Origin: Janthinobacterium silvisoli
GTDB lineage: Bacteria > Pseudomonadota > Gammaproteobacteria > Burkholderiales > Burkholderiaceae_D
Reading direction: 5' to 3'
NCBI RefSeq assembly: GCF_014200725.1
Contig: NZ_JACHCL010000001.1
Coordinates: forward strand, 1,860,001 to 1,924,000
Length of the DNA stretch: 64,000 nucleotides
Shown here: one piece after another, positions 55,055 to 64,000 of the stretch
How positions within the stretch are numbered: position 1 is the stretch's first letter
Layout: each line of letters begins with the position of its first letter
The notes under the pieces: generated by a model
Told to the model about the DNA's origin: nothing
What the model saw: only the letters and a program-made list of their open reading frames with translations
Databases searched by the model: none
Made by a program: the position numbers and the translations under genes

Positions 55055-56344
55055 ATGACGACGACTTCACAGAACGACATCCTGTTCGCCCGCGCGCAAA
55101 AAACCACGCCCGGCGGCGTCAACTCGCCCGTGCGCGCTTTCCGCTCGGTAGGCGGTACACCGCGCTTCATCACCCGCGCCGAAGGCCCGTATTTCTGGGA
55201 CGCCGACGGCAAGCGCTATATCGACTACATCGGTTCCTGGGGCCCGGCCATCGTCGGCCACGCCCACCCGGACGTGATCAAGGCGGTGCAGGATGCGGCG
55301 GCGCTGGGCCTGTCGTTCGGTGCGCCGACCGAAGGCGAAGTGCTGATGGCCGAGGAAATCACGCGCCTGGTGCCATCGATTGAGCAGGTGCGCCTGGTCT
55401 CGTCGGGCACGGAAGCGACCATGAGCGCACTGCGCCTGGCGCGCGGCGCCACCGGCCGCGACAAGATCGTCAAGTTTGAAGGCTGCTACCACGGCCACGC
55501 CGATTCGCTGCTGGTCAAGGCGGGCAGCGGCTTGCTCACCTTCGGTAACCCGACCTCGGCCGGCGTGCCGGAAGACTTCGTCAAGCACACGCTGGTGCTT
55601 GACTATAACAACGTGGAACAGCTGAAAGACGCCTTCGACAGCTTCGGCGCGGAAATCGCCTGCGTGATCGTCGAACCGGTGGCTGGCAATATGAACCTGG
55701 TGAAAGCCACGCCGGAATTCCTGCAAGCGATGCGCGAACTGTGCACGCAGCACGGCGCCCTCTTGATTTTCGATGAAGTCATGTGCGGCTTCCGCGTGGC
55801 CCTGGGCGGCGCGCAAGCGCTATATGGCATCAAGCCCGACCTGACGGCGCTGGGCAAGGTGATCGGCGGCGGCATGCCGGTGGCGGCTTTCGGCGGCAGC
55901 GCTGCACTGATGCACAATATGGCGCCGCTGGGCGGCGTCTACCAGGCCGGCACCCTGTCGGGCAATCCGGTCGCCGTGGCAGCCGGCATGACCACATTAA
56001 AACTGATCCAGCAGCCAGGCTTTTACGAGCAGCTGGGCGCCACGGCCAAGCGCCTGGCGGAAGGCTTGACGGCAGCAGCCAAGGAAGCGGGCGTAGTCTT
56101 CTGCGCCGATTACATCGGCGGCATGTTCGGCATTTATTTCAGCGCTACCCCGCCGGCCAGCTACGCGGAAATGATGGCCGGCGACCGCAGCAAGTTCAAC
56201 ACCTTCTTCCACGCCATGCTCGATGAAGGCGTGTATTTTGCACCGGCCGCCTTCGAAGCAGGCTTCGTCTCGGCCCAGCATGATGACACCGTGATCGACG
56301 CCACCATCGCGGCGGCGCGCAAGGTGTTTGCCACCCTGGCGTAA
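55055..56344 (+). CDS. hemL: glutamate-1-semialdehyde 2,1-aminomutase
   Basis: A 429-aa PLP aminomutase making 5-aminolevulinate for haem. [22 protein letters not shown] at the N-terminus, [55 protein letters not shown], the PLP lysine in [16 protein letters not shown] and [10 protein letters not shown] are intact. ATG 55055 follows AAGGT. 42 bases after thiD. Confidence 0.97.
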   Translation: MTTTSQNDILFARAQKTTPGGVNSPVRAFRSVGGTPRFITRAEGPYFWDADGKRYIDYIGSWGPAIVGHAHPDVIKAVQDAAALGLSFGAPTEGEVLMAEEITRLVPSIEQVRLVSSGTEATMSALRLARGATGRDKIVKFEGCYHGHADSLLVKAGSGLLTFGNPTSAGVPEDFVKHTLVLDYNNVEQLKDAFDSFGAEIACVIVEPVAGNMNLVKATPEFLQAMRELCTQHGALLIFDEVMCGFRVALGGAQALYGIKPDLTALGKVIGGGMPVAAFGGSAALMHNMAPLGGVYQAGTLSGNPVAVAAGMTTLKLIQQPGFYEQLGATAKRLAEGLTAAAKEAGVVFCADYIGGMFGIYFSATPPASYAEMMAGDRSKFNTFFHAMLDEGVYFAPAAFEAGFVSAQHDDTVIDATIAAARKVFATLA

Positions 56345-56348
56345 AGCG

Positions 56349-57065
56349 TCAGACGGTCGCGCTTTCTAGCAGCGCGGCCACCAGCGCCGGCAGCTTGTCC
56401 ATGTCGTTGAACACGGCAAACGCGCCGGCCGCTTTCAAGCGCGCTTCCTGGCCGGGAGCGATATGGCCGCCGCCGATAAAACCGAGCACCGTCATGCCGG
56501 CCGCTGCGGCAGCCGTCACGCCCGTGACGCTATCTTCCAATACCAGGCATTGGGCCGGCGGCACGCCAAACGCGGCGGCCGCCGCCAGGTACAGTCCCGG
56601 ATGCGGCTTGGCGTGGCCCACCAAGTCAGGCGTAAACACACGTTCATCAAACAGCGGCGCCATGCCGGTGCGTTGCAGGGCAGACAAGACGCGCGCGCTG
56701 ACGCTATTCGACGCCACCGCTTTTGGCAGCGGGATCGCGGCCAGCGCCTGCGCCACGCCGGGCACGGCGCGCAATTGTGTATCGCAAGCCACATCGACGG
56801 CGTGGCCTATCGCATGCACCTCATCATCTGGCAACTGTGGCAAACCCAGTTCGCTATAAATATCATGCATCAGTGGCGTGAGGCGCAAACCCAGGCGCGG
56901 TTCGATCAAGCCTTGCAGGGTTTTCCCTTCGGGCAGATGGGGCAAACGCGGCGCCAGCAAGGACAGCAGCGCTTGCAGGGCCACGGCTTCGCTGTCGATC
57001 AGCACGCCATCGCAGTCGCTGATCAGATGGGTAAAACGCGGGTGGGGTGTAGCAGTGTCAGGCAT
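56349..57065 (-). CDS. HAD-superfamily phosphatase (beta-phosphoglucomutase/phosphoglycolate-like)
   Basis: A 238-aa subfamily IA HAD hydrolase, start ATG 57065 with GGAG five bases upstream. Motif I ISDCDGVLIDSEA, motif II ASNSVSARV, motif III lysine in GHAKPHPGLY and motif IV LVLEDSVTGVTAAAAAGM are all present, with a helical cap after motif I. The exact sugar or glycolate phosphate substrate is not evident. Convergent with hemL, four bases apart. Confidence 0.85.
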   Translation of the reverse strand: MPDTATPHPRFTHLISDCDGVLIDSEAVALQALLSLLAPRLPHLPEGKTLQGLIEPRLGLRLTPLMHDIYSELGLPQLPDDEVHAIGHAVDVACDTQLRAVPGVAQALAAIPLPKAVASNSVSARVLSALQRTGMAPLFDERVFTPDLVGHAKPHPGLYLAAAAAFGVPPAQCLVLEDSVTGVTAAAAAGMTVLGFIGGGHIAPGQEARLKAAGAFAVFNDMDKLPALVAALLESATV

Positions 57066-57265
57066 GAATTCTCCAATGGGGGCACAAACAGGGCCGAAGT
57101 CCAGCATAAAACAGCGGGGAGCGCTGCGCCACGCCTGGCCGGCCATGTTTCGATACTTTGTGGTGGCTAGCGATGGTGATAACGAGATTGTTGCTTTTTG
57201 ATAAATTTCAATGCGATACTATATTGACCCTGATCGCTTGAATCGGGCACAACCGGATCGATACC

Positions 57266-57751
57266 ATGACAAGCTACCGTTCTCTGCAATGCCGATTATC
57301 CCTGATTTCCACTATTGCCGCGTTTGCCTTCACCCTGGCTGCACCTGCTACCGCGCTGGCGGCAGACGAAGATGCCACACTCATCAGCCTGGTCCAGCAG
57401 CATGTGAAGGCGCAGGCAGATTTTAACGTCCCTGCCCTGACAGCCTTGACGACAGACAATTATGTGGAAGTCTCGCCACTGGGTGGTGTCGATACGCGCG
57501 AGAAAGTGCTGGCCTTTTATGCCCCCGACAAAAAGACTGCCGCACCTGTCATCACGGTAGAAGAACCGCTGGTGCGCGTGTCTGGCGATACGGCCGTTTT
57601 GATCGCCAAACTGTCCATGACGGTCACGGCCGGCGGCCAGCAGCGACCGGTAGCGCTGCGCGCCAGCTATGTGGCGAAAAAAGATGGCGGCGCGTGGAAA
57701 CTGCTGTCGGCGCATTATTCAGGCATCGCACCGAAGAAACCGGCGCAATAG
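57266..57751 (+). CDS. secreted NTF2-like (DUF4440-type) protein
   Basis: A 161-aa protein with a signal peptide (LISTIAAFAFTLAAPATALA, cleaving before AD) and an NTF2-like cone fold: LVQQHVKAQADFNVPALTALTTDNYVEVSPLGGVDTREKVLAFY, later VSGDTAVLIAKLSMTV and KKDGGAWKLLSAHYS. Such periplasmic proteins can be enzymes or ligand binders; no catalytic residues can be assigned. Stands alone, ending at a bidirectional terminator. Confidence 0.8.
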   Translation: MTSYRSLQCRLSLISTIAAFAFTLAAPATALAADEDATLISLVQQHVKAQADFNVPALTALTTDNYVEVSPLGGVDTREKVLAFYAPDKKTAAPVITVEEPLVRVSGDTAVLIAKLSMTVTAGGQQRPVALRASYVAKKDGGAWKLLSAHYSGIAPKKPAQ

Positions 57752-57767
57752 TCTGTATAGACTCAAA

Positions 57768-57796
57768 ACAAAACGGGCCTGCACGGCCCGTTTTTA
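57768..57796. terminator. bidirectional rho-independent terminator
   Basis: Stem AAACGGGCC / GGCCCGTTT with a five-base loop. It is followed by T residues on the plus strand, and by T residues on the minus strand (plus-strand A-rich run before it). It separates the NTF2-like gene and the convergent corA gene. Confidence 0.85.
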
Positions 57797-57810
57797 TCTT
57801 GTATGTTGCC

Positions 57811-58776
57811 TTATTTTAACCATCCCCGGTGGCGGAAATACAGAAACGGCGCGATGGCGCTGCTGATCATCAAGCCCCAGGCCCACGGGTAGCCGAAAGT
57901 CCATTCCAGTTCGGGCATCAGCTTGAAGTTCATGCCGTACACGCTGGCGATCAGGGTTGGCGGCAGGAAAGCCACGCTGGCCACCGAGAAGATCTTGATA
58001 ATCTTGTTCTGGTTAATGTTGATGAAACCCACAGTGGCATCCATCAGGAAGTTGATCTTGTCGAACAGGAACGATGTGTGGCCATCGAGCGATTCGATAT
58101 CGCGCAAAATCTGGCGCGCTTCCTCGAATTGATCGCCATTGAGCAAGCGCCCACGCATCAAAAAACTGACGGCGCGGCGCGTATCCATCATATTGCGGCG
58201 GATACGGCCATTCAAATCTTCCTCATGGGCAATTGCGTTCAGCGCTTCGGCTGCGTGCGCATCGGTAAATTCCTTTTGCAGCACGCGCGTGCTGACTTCT
58301 TCCAGGTTCTGGTAGATGCCTTCGAGCACGTCGGCCGAGTATTCGGCATCGGTAGCGTACAGGTCCAGCAGCACATCCATGTAGTCGGCGATCGAACCTG
58401 GCCGCGAACGGGCGCGCATGCGCACCAGGCGGAACACGGGCAAGTCGTCCGTATGCATGGAAAACAGGATTTTACGGGCAAGAATAAAGGCGACCGTGAT
58501 CACGCGCGAGGGGCCATCGTCTTCTTCGCGCAAGAAGTCTGTGCGCAAATGCAAGTCGCCGTTTTCCGCTTCGTAATAGCGGGCCGATGCTTCGATATCC
58601 TTGACTTCGTCTTCGCCAGGCAAGGTGACATTGTAGATGGCCTTGACCCAGGCCCGTTCATCATCGCTGGGATCGGTCAGGTCTACCCATACCGGTTCGG
58701 CGTTTTCGAGGTCTGCGCGGCTGTCGATCGGCACCTGGTTGAGCCGGCCATTCTGTAATATAAAGACATTGATCAT
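57811..58776 (-). CDS. corA: magnesium/cobalt transporter CorA
   Basis: A 321-aa CorA/MIT channel. Long cytoplasmic N-terminal funnel, two C-terminal membrane helices and the selectivity motif YGMNF near residue 285 between them; the short C-terminus ends in basic residues (RHRGWLK). Imports Mg2+ (and Co2+/Ni2+). Separately, a CorC-type gene lies near 18 kb. Confidence 0.95.
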   Translation of the reverse strand: MINVFILQNGRLNQVPIDSRADLENAEPVWVDLTDPSDDERAWVKAIYNVTLPGEDEVKDIEASARYYEAENGDLHLRTDFLREEDDGPSRVITVAFILARKILFSMHTDDLPVFRLVRMRARSRPGSIADYMDVLLDLYATDAEYSADVLEGIYQNLEEVSTRVLQKEFTDAHAAEALNAIAHEEDLNGRIRRNMMDTRRAVSFLMRGRLLNGDQFEEARQILRDIESLDGHTSFLFDKINFLMDATVGFININQNKIIKIFSVASVAFLPPTLIASVYGMNFKLMPELEWTFGYPWAWGLMISSAIAPFLYFRHRGWLK

Positions 58777-58898
58777 GCGCGCTCTCAGCCGGATGTTGGG
58801 TTATCGATAGGTGCTGGCGCTGGCGCCAAAAATCAAAACAGCGCAAGTGTACCCGCAAGCCCTTTTCACGACCACCCCTGAACGGTGCTTTTTTGGCT

Positions 58899-58942
58899 AA
58901 AAAGTGCACTATCACAGTGCAACAGCCTGGAAGATGTTGCAC
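58899..58942 (-). terminator. tandem hairpins between mtgA and corA
   Basis: On the minus strand, GTGCAACA / TGTTGCAC arms (58917-58942) are followed by TGCACT-GTGAT-AGTGCA and a CTTTTT run (58899-58921). The second hairpin plus T run resembles a terminator for the mtgA transcript, while the first dyad could instead be a regulatory site for corA. Confidence 0.45.
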
Positions 58943-58990
58943 CGAAACAATGCCATTTAGGAATGCTTAATTATTCACCACCATCAGCGT

Positions 58991-59716
58991 TCAAGGCAGC
59001 TCCGCCGAACCCATGCGTCGCAAGATCACGCCGGTACGGCGGGTGAGATAACCGGTGTCGCGGTGGCGGTCATAAAAACGGGGATTGGGCAGCATCACGG
59101 CCAGCTTTGCCGCCTGGCTTGCATTCAGGCTGGCGGCGCTGACCCGGTAATAATGCTGGGAAGCCGCTTCAGCGCCAAAGATGCCAGTGCCAAACTCCAC
59201 CACGTTCAGATAGATTTCAAAAATGCGCTGCTTGTCCAGCAAGCTTTCCAGCATATACGTAATGATCAGCTCCTGGCCCTTGCGCACATAGCTGCGCGAA
59301 CCGGACAGGAACAAATTCTTGGCCAGTTGCTGGGTGATGGTGGAACCGCCGGCCACCACCTTTTGTTTCTTGCTGTTTTTTTCATACGCCTTTTGCAAGG
59401 CATCCCAGTCGACACCATCATGTTCGGAAAAATTCGCGTCTTCCGACGCGATGATCGCGCGCTTCAGGTTATTCGAAATGCGGTTATACGGCACCCAGGT
59501 ATGCTGCAAGGTCGCGTTTGGATTCTTTTCCTGCAAACTCGATAATTGCTCGCGCATGAAAGAGGTGCTGCCTGGATTGTGATCGATCCACCACCAGATT
59601 TGCAGGAAGAAATACAGCTGCACCACGATAAACGCCAGCACGGGCACAATGAACAGCCACTTGATCCAGCCCCTCCGGCTGGCCGGGCGGGCCGCTCCCT
59701 TGCGCCTGGCGTTCAC
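58991..59716 (-). CDS. mtgA: monofunctional peptidoglycan transglycosylase
   Basis: A 241-aa GT51 enzyme polymerising lipid II. Start GTG 59716 overlaps the aroE stop (GTGA); the longer frame from 59773 lies inside aroE. One N-terminal membrane helix ([21 protein letters not shown]), then catalytic glutamate in [48 protein letters not shown] and [10 protein letters not shown]-like [13 protein letters not shown]. Last gene of the ubiC-rnb-tonB-aroE-mtgA run. Confidence 0.95.
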   Translation of the reverse strand: MNARRKGAARPASRRGWIKWLFIVPVLAFIVVQLYFFLQIWWWIDHNPGSTSFMREQLSSLQEKNPNATLQHTWVPYNRISNNLKRAIIASEDANFSEHDGVDWDALQKAYEKNSKKQKVVAGGSTITQQLAKNLFLSGSRSYVRKGQELIITYMLESLLDKQRIFEIYLNVVEFGTGIFGAEAASQHYYRVSAASLNASQAAKLAVMLPNPRFYDRHRDTGYLTRRTGVILRRMGSAELP

Positions 59717-60573
59717 AGTGCGCCCCGCAACTGGGCCAGCAAGTCTGCCGTTTGCGGGCGCACGCCACGCCACACATAAAACGCTTCGGCCGCCTGCTCC
59801 ACCAGCATGCCCAGGCCATCGCGCACCTGCGCGCCATGTTGTGCGGCAAACTCCATGAAGACGGTCGGCGCCGGGCCATACATCATGTCCAGCACCAGGG
59901 TGTGGCTGCCAAAGATGCTCACCGGCACGGGCGGCAAGTCGCCTGCCAGGCTGGCCGAAGTGGCGTTGATGACGATATCGAACACACCGTCGGGTTCGCC
60001 AAAACCACCCGCACGCAACTGGCCGGGATGCGACAGGGCATCGGCAAACTGTTGCACCAGCGCTTCGGCCGTGGCCACGGTGCGGTTGGCAATGAAAATT
60101 TCCTGCGGCCCTTGCTCCAGCAAAGGCAGTACTACGCCACGCGCCGCGCCGCCCGCCCCCAGCAGCAGCACGCGTTTGCCAGCCAGCGGCACACCTGCAT
60201 TGCGCACAATATCAGCCACCAGGCCCGCGCCATCGGTGTTGTCGCCGAGAATGGTTTCGCCATCGAAACGCAGGGTATTGACGGCGCCCGCCGCCTGCGC
60301 GCGCGGCGTCAGCTCGGTTGCCAAGGCGCAGGCATCGAGCTTGAAGGGCACGGTCACATTCGCACCCTTGCCTCCTTCGGCAGCAAACGTGCGCGCTGCC
60401 AGGGCAAAACCATCCAAGGGCGCCAGACGGCGCTCATACACGATGGACTCGCCCGTCTGCAGCGCAAAGGCGGCGTGGATCAGGGGCGATTTGCTATGGG
60501 CAATGGGATTGCCGAAGACACAATACTGATCAGCTTGCTTAGTATTATTTTCGTTCAATTCGTTTGCGTTCAA
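59713..60573 (-). CDS. aroE: shikimate dehydrogenase
   Basis: A 286-aa NADPH-dependent enzyme of aromatic amino acid synthesis. [15 protein letters not shown] binds shikimate, with catalytic lysine in [17 protein letters not shown], and the Rossmann loop [12 protein letters not shown] with the NRT motif ([10 protein letters not shown]). It begins at TTG 60573 overlapping the TonB-like gene's stop (TTGA). Confidence 0.95.
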   Translation of the reverse strand: MNANELNENNTKQADQYCVFGNPIAHSKSPLIHAAFALQTGESIVYERRLAPLDGFALAARTFAAEGGKGANVTVPFKLDACALATELTPRAQAAGAVNTLRFDGETILGDNTDGAGLVADIVRNAGVPLAGKRVLLLGAGGAARGVVLPLLEQGPQEIFIANRTVATAEALVQQFADALSHPGQLRAGGFGEPDGVFDIVINATSASLAGDLPPVPVSIFGSHTLVLDMMYGPAPTVFMEFAAQHGAQVRDGLGMLVEQAAEAFYVWRGVRPQTADLLAQLRGAL

Positions 60574-61460
60574 TTGTTGCCGCCAGTCAGGTTAGCTTCC
60601 ATTTTTTCTTCGCGGGTAAATTTGAATCGGGTGATGACAACCCACAGGTCGTCCTTGTCGCTCGACAACATATTCGGTGGGAAACGTCCAAACGGGGCCG
60701 CACGGCGCACGATGTTCAAGGCAGCAGCGTCCAGGGCTGGATTACCGGAGCTGCGCTCGACGCGGGCGCCGCCATCCTTCTGGTAAATCGTACCGTCCTG
60801 GAAGATCGGTATGTAGACCACCAGCTCGCCATACATCTTGCGGCCATTTTTTTGCGGGAAGTTCAAGGTGCCGATGTCCTCGATGCGCTTTTGCAGGGTC
60901 TTGTAATACATGGCATAGCCGACTTCCTGCGTGCTGGGCGTAATGAAGGTCTTGCGCGGACGCTTGTTTTGTTCTTCCACCGTCTGGCTGATCTCGGCCG
61001 CCATGCGAGCGATAGCCTTGCTGCTTTCCAGCAAATCCGAACCGGACGCCAGAGGATTGAGCTTGTCTTTTTCCGTGATCGGTGGCGCGCTGAACGTGCT
61101 TTTATTAGCCTGCGTCAGCAATTCCTTTTGCTGCTGTTCCAGCTCGGCAATGCGCCGCGCGCTGGCCTGGACGCTGTCGCCCTCTTCCACCTTGCGCATG
61201 TCGGGCAAGGGCGATTTGCTGCGGCCCTTGTCAGCCTGGCCGCCACCGTCGAGGTTAGCTTGCGCCAGCGCATCAGCCTTCAGTGGCTTGGCGGCATGCT
61301 TGGCATTGACGAGGATCACTTCCAGGCCCGGATCGGCCGCCACGGCCGACTGGGGCGCAGGGGCGACAAAATGCATCGCCAGCAAGGCGCCGTGCGCCAG
61401 CAGGGATGCCGCCACGGCAATGATCAGGAATCGGTTCTCTCGGAAAGACTTCACGCGCAA
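60570..61460 (-). CDS. TonB-like energy transducer protein
   Basis: A 296-aa protein with one N-terminal membrane helix ([21 protein letters not shown]), a charged helical middle (about residues 85-165, [14 protein letters not shown]) and a C-terminal TonB-type domain ([38 protein letters not shown], then [28 protein letters not shown]). The family-typical proline-rich spacer is missing. It could serve the TonB receptor near 5 kb or other receptors, or work in envelope processes. Start is TTG 61460, or GTG two codons later. Confidence 0.85.
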   Translation of the reverse strand: MRVKSFRENRFLIIAVAASLLAHGALLAMHFVAPAPQSAVAADPGLEVILVNAKHAAKPLKADALAQANLDGGGQADKGRSKSPLPDMRKVEEGDSVQASARRIAELEQQQKELLTQANKSTFSAPPITEKDKLNPLASGSDLLESSKAIARMAAEISQTVEEQNKRPRKTFITPSTQEVGYAMYYKTLQKRIEDIGTLNFPQKNGRKMYGELVVYIPIFQDGTIYQKDGGARVERSSGNPALDAAALNIVRRAAPFGRFPPNMLSSDKDDLWVVITRFKFTREEKMEANLTGGNN

Positions 61461-61551
61461 CCCAGCATTGATTTCATTACATCACAGCAATGGCGCAATT
61501 CTACGACAAACCAGGACCGGGATTGCCCTCTGCGCACCCGGCCCCCGGTTT

Positions 61552-63615
61552 TTATTTCACCTCGGGTTCGCTAGCCACCTCATCGCTGGCCACTTCTGCT
61601 ACCTCAGCTGACTCTTCCGGCGCGGCTTCAGCAGCGGTATCGCCGGCTTCTCTACCCTCTTCGACCTCTTCTTCATACTCAGGTTCGGTCTCGGCAGTGC
61701 CTTCCGGCACGGCGGCAATTTCCAGCAAGCGCGCTTCGATCGTCAAATCCACCTCATCCCAGCGCAGCAAGTCCAGTTTCACCTGTGCACCGCGCGCCAC
61801 GGATGGCATGCCCGGCAACTTGATCACCAGCGGAATGTCGACCAGGCGCAAGATCTCGTCCTTGAGCACGACGGCATCGACCTGGCGCGCTTCTTCCTGG
61901 GCCAGCCAGCGCAAGCACCAGTAGCGTTCCATATTCGACTGGAAGTCGCCATACGCGGAATAAGCAGCATCAAAGGCCGAGACGATGGCGAACAAATTCG
62001 CATCGCGCGGCTTGAACGGGGCCACCAGCGGCGCCGTCACGCCATGTTCGGCGCAAGCAAGAATTTGCCACTGGTTGACCAGGTCGGTATAGCGGCGCAA
62101 CGGCGAGGTGCTCCACGCATATTGATCCACGCCCAGGCCTTGATGGGGCGCTGCATGGGTGACCATGCGCACCTGCATCTTTGCCGCCCAGCTATTGCCA
62201 CTGCCGCCGCCCTGGCTGCGGTAAATGCCCGGCACGCCATGGTCGTGCAGCATCTTGCCCCAGGTACTGTTGGCAAAAATCATCAGTTCGGCAACGATCT
62301 TGTCCAGCGGCGCGCCACGCTTGCGGCGGGCCACGGTGACGATATCATTTTCCACATAGAAATTGAAATCGACACGGTTGTTTTGCTCCGGCTTCAGGCC
62401 GAACGCTTCGCGTTTCTTCATGCGGCCCTGTTCCAGCTGCTGCGCCCATTGCCACAGCACCGCGAAATCGGCCTTGTGCGGATACTCGCCCTCGCCACTG
62501 GCCAGGGTTTCTTCATTGACCAGGTCGTCTAACTGGTTGTGGCGCAGATTGCTGGCGATCGGCACCAGCTCGGCGCGCGTTTCCGTGCTCACTACTTCCC
62601 ACTGCGCTTGCGGATCGAGCGTGGCGTACAGCGACAGCGCCGGGCAAGTCGTGCCTTCGGCCAGCGTAAAGGCATTCACGACTTCGTCCGGCAACATGGT
62701 GATCTTGTCGCCCGGCATGTAGACGGTAGACATGCGCTGGCGCGCCATCTTGTCGATCACATCGTCCGGGCGAATGCCCAGGCCAGGCGCGGCAATGTGG
62801 ATACCCACTTTGACCTTGCCGTCCGGCAAAGGCTGCACCGAGAAGGCGTCGTCGATCTCGGTGGTGGTCACATCATCGATGGAAAACGCGGCCACTTCGG
62901 CCAATGGCAGCTTGTTCGTCACCACCGGCACGGGCACGGCCGGGAAACCGGCGCCCTTGGGGAAGTTCTCGAACAGGAACTTGGACAGGTGCAAGTCTTT
63001 CGGCTTGGCAACGCCGCCCACGGCCAGCATCAAGCGGGCTGGCGTGGTGTGCAATTCCGTGCAAGCCGCTTCCAGCGCCTTGTATTCAACCGTATTCTTG
63101 TCGGGCTTGAACAGCAACTGCAGTACCATAGGCTGCATGGAAGCAGGCAAGCGGTTTTGCTTGAGTTCTTCCACATAGCCCGCTTGCACCAGCGCCTGCT
63201 GTTTTTTCTTTTCGATACCAGCCAGGGCCGCCTTCAACGACGCTTCCGGCGCAGCCTTGTAGCGGCCGCGGCCTTTCTTGTAGAAATACACGGGGGCAGA
63301 ATGCAAGCTCAGCACCAGGCCGGCCGCTTCCGCTGGCAAGGGAGCATGGCCGAAATACTCGGCGCCCAGTTCGGCAAAACCAAACTCTTCTTCACCCGCC
63401 ACTTCCCACAGGAAATCGAGATCGATGTCGGCGGCGATGCTTTTCGCCTGCTCCAGCAATTCGGCTGGCGCCGGTTTTTCATACTGCAGCAGCACATCCT
63501 TGGTTTTCACCTTGGTGCGCTTGCCGCTGGCCATTTCCACCTGGTACGCCTCGCCCGCTTGCGACAGGGCGGTGCCTACCTTGAAATCGCCGGATTCTTC
63601 AAAAAATAGATTCAT
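61552..63615 (-). CDS. RNB-domain 3'-5' exoribonuclease (RNase II/R-like)
   Basis: A 687-aa ribonuclease, start ATG 63615 (MNLFFEESGDFKVG). N-terminal small domains, then the RNB catalytic domain: SIDDVTTTEIDDAFSVQ carries three of the four usual metal-binding aspartates, with the third position reading glutamate; YMPGDKITMLPDEV, GLKPEQNNRVDFNFYVEND and YAWSTSPLRRYTDLVNQWQ follow. A C-terminal S1-like segment ends in a roughly 50-residue acidic Ala/Glu-rich tail. The IDD-x5-IDDA pattern matches a subgroup of RNB proteins distinct from E. coli RNase II and R. Three bases after ubiC. Confidence 0.88.
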   Translation of the reverse strand: MNLFFEESGDFKVGTALSQAGEAYQVEMASGKRTKVKTKDVLLQYEKPAPAELLEQAKSIAADIDLDFLWEVAGEEEFGFAELGAEYFGHAPLPAEAAGLVLSLHSAPVYFYKKGRGRYKAAPEASLKAALAGIEKKKQQALVQAGYVEELKQNRLPASMQPMVLQLLFKPDKNTVEYKALEAACTELHTTPARLMLAVGGVAKPKDLHLSKFLFENFPKGAGFPAVPVPVVTNKLPLAEVAAFSIDDVTTTEIDDAFSVQPLPDGKVKVGIHIAAPGLGIRPDDVIDKMARQRMSTVYMPGDKITMLPDEVVNAFTLAEGTTCPALSLYATLDPQAQWEVVSTETRAELVPIASNLRHNQLDDLVNEETLASGEGEYPHKADFAVLWQWAQQLEQGRMKKREAFGLKPEQNNRVDFNFYVENDIVTVARRKRGAPLDKIVAELMIFANSTWGKMLHDHGVPGIYRSQGGGSGNSWAAKMQVRMVTHAAPHQGLGVDQYAWSTSPLRRYTDLVNQWQILACAEHGVTAPLVAPFKPRDANLFAIVSAFDAAYSAYGDFQSNMERYWCLRWLAQEEARQVDAVVLKDEILRLVDIPLVIKLPGMPSVARGAQVKLDLLRWDEVDLTIEARLLEIAAVPEGTAETEPEYEEEVEEGREAGDTAAEAAPEESAEVAEVASDEVASEPEVK

Positions 63616-63617
63616 TG

Positions 63618-64000
63618 TTATGCTTTGTTTATTAATGTTTCGGTTGCAACAGTACGAGTCAGCTCCAGCACTGCCGGCAAAAAAAGTTCTGTGACCAGCA
63701 GCAATCCCTGGTGGCGCTGATACAGGCAGCGCCGCGCAAAGATAAAGGCCTGGCCAGCGATGCTGCGCCCTTCCTGGGCCAGTGCTGCCTGCACGCGCTG
63801 CACCAGCGGGTGGCTGGCACGCAAGCGGGCAAACTCCAGTGTGCCACGCCGCACCATGCGGTCGCCAAACAGGGTGGTGCCCAGCGAGCGCTCGCCCAGC
63901 GCGGAAAACAAGGGCCAATCGGTGGCCGTCGCTTGCATGGGCACGACCGTGTGGCCAAACACGGCTGGCTGTCCATCGCAGCGCAACAGCACTTCGCGCT
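63618..64000 (-). CDS. ubiC: chorismate--pyruvate lyase (5' end cut by window)
   Basis: The C-terminal 126 codons of a chorismate lyase, which makes 4-hydroxybenzoate for ubiquinone. The frame runs through the right edge with REVLLRCDGQPAVFGHTVVP, LFSALGERSLGTTLFGDRMVRRGTLEFARL and ARRCLYQRHQGLLLVTELFLP, matching UbiC (E. coli catalytic residues in REV and LFxxP/R-G-xLE and the final E). A GTG at 63992 is internal, not the start. Heads the rnb-tonB-aroE-mtgA run. Confidence 0.85.
   Translation of the reverse strand, partial: REVLLRCDGQPAVFGHTVVPMQATATDWPLFSALGERSLGTTLFGDRMVRRGTLEFARLRASHPLVQRVQAALAQEGRSIAGQAFIFARRCLYQRHQGLLLVTELFLPAVLELTRTVATETLINKA

Overview
The window is a GC-rich chromosomal segment of a betaproteobacterium. 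Gene content and order (ybeZ-ybeY-ybeX-lnt followed by glyQS, yqgE-ruvX-pyrR-pyrB-pyrC', the pilGHIJL chemosensory cluster, a PEP-CTERM-type protein) fit the Burkholderiales family Oxalobacteraceae, probably a Janthinobacterium/Massilia/Duganella relative. That placement is inference from gene order and protein style; no 16S gene is present. No prophage, insertion sequence, CRISPR array, rRNA or tRNA was recognised.

Layout. 1-1.7 kb: the cut end of a beta-ketoadipate CoA-transferase gene (pcaI) and a divergent IclR regulator. 1.7-7.3 kb: a secreted PHP-type metallohydrolase, a TonB-dependent receptor and a ChaN-like lipoprotein. 7.3-8.6 kb: an ArsR-type sensor with two YeeE/YedE half-transporters, a probable sulfide/thiosulfate module. 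8.6-9.3 kb: a small PEP-CTERM-like protein behind a sigma-54-like promoter. 9.3-13.5 kb: a histidine kinase / DUF1697 / small membrane protein operon divergent from a DUF3391-HDOD pair, then a small HTH protein. 14.1-25.6 kb: a long plus-strand housekeeping run: miaB, phoH, ybeY, a DUF4259 gene, corC, lnt, glyQ, glyS, gmhB, plsC and a YgjP-like metallopeptidase. 25.6-29.3 kb: LPS core genes waaA, waaC and a phosphohexomutase on the minus strand. 29.4-33.7 kb: an H-NS-like protein, an orphan alpha-oxoamine synthase, apaH and an AraC regulator. 33.7-33.8 kb: a 122-bp nested palindrome. 33.9-38.3 kb: a five-gene operon combining an AhpD-fold protein, an acyl-CoA-dehydrogenase-like flavoprotein and a NrtA/SsuA-type ABC importer. 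38.3-43.1 kb: the minus-strand yqgE-ruvX-pyrR-pyrB-pyrC'-plsC2 cluster, where the dihydroorotase has lost metal-binding histidines. 43.4-44.8 kb: photolyase. 44.8-53.8 kb: the type IV pilus chemosensory operon pilG-H-I-J-L. 53.9-57.8 kb: rubredoxin, thiD, hemL, a HAD phosphatase and a secreted NTF2-like protein. 57.8-64 kb: corA, then the minus-strand run ubiC-rnb-tonB-aroE-mtgA.

Most of the window is conserved core genome. The least explained parts are the AhpD/flavoprotein/ABC operon, the orphan alpha-oxoamine synthase, the nested palindrome, the sigma-54/PEP-CTERM locus and the kinase/DUF1697/small-protein operon. Several start codons were moved from the longest reading frame, using ribosome-binding sites, family-typical N-termini and ATGA/TTGA/GTGA overlaps with the upstream gene.
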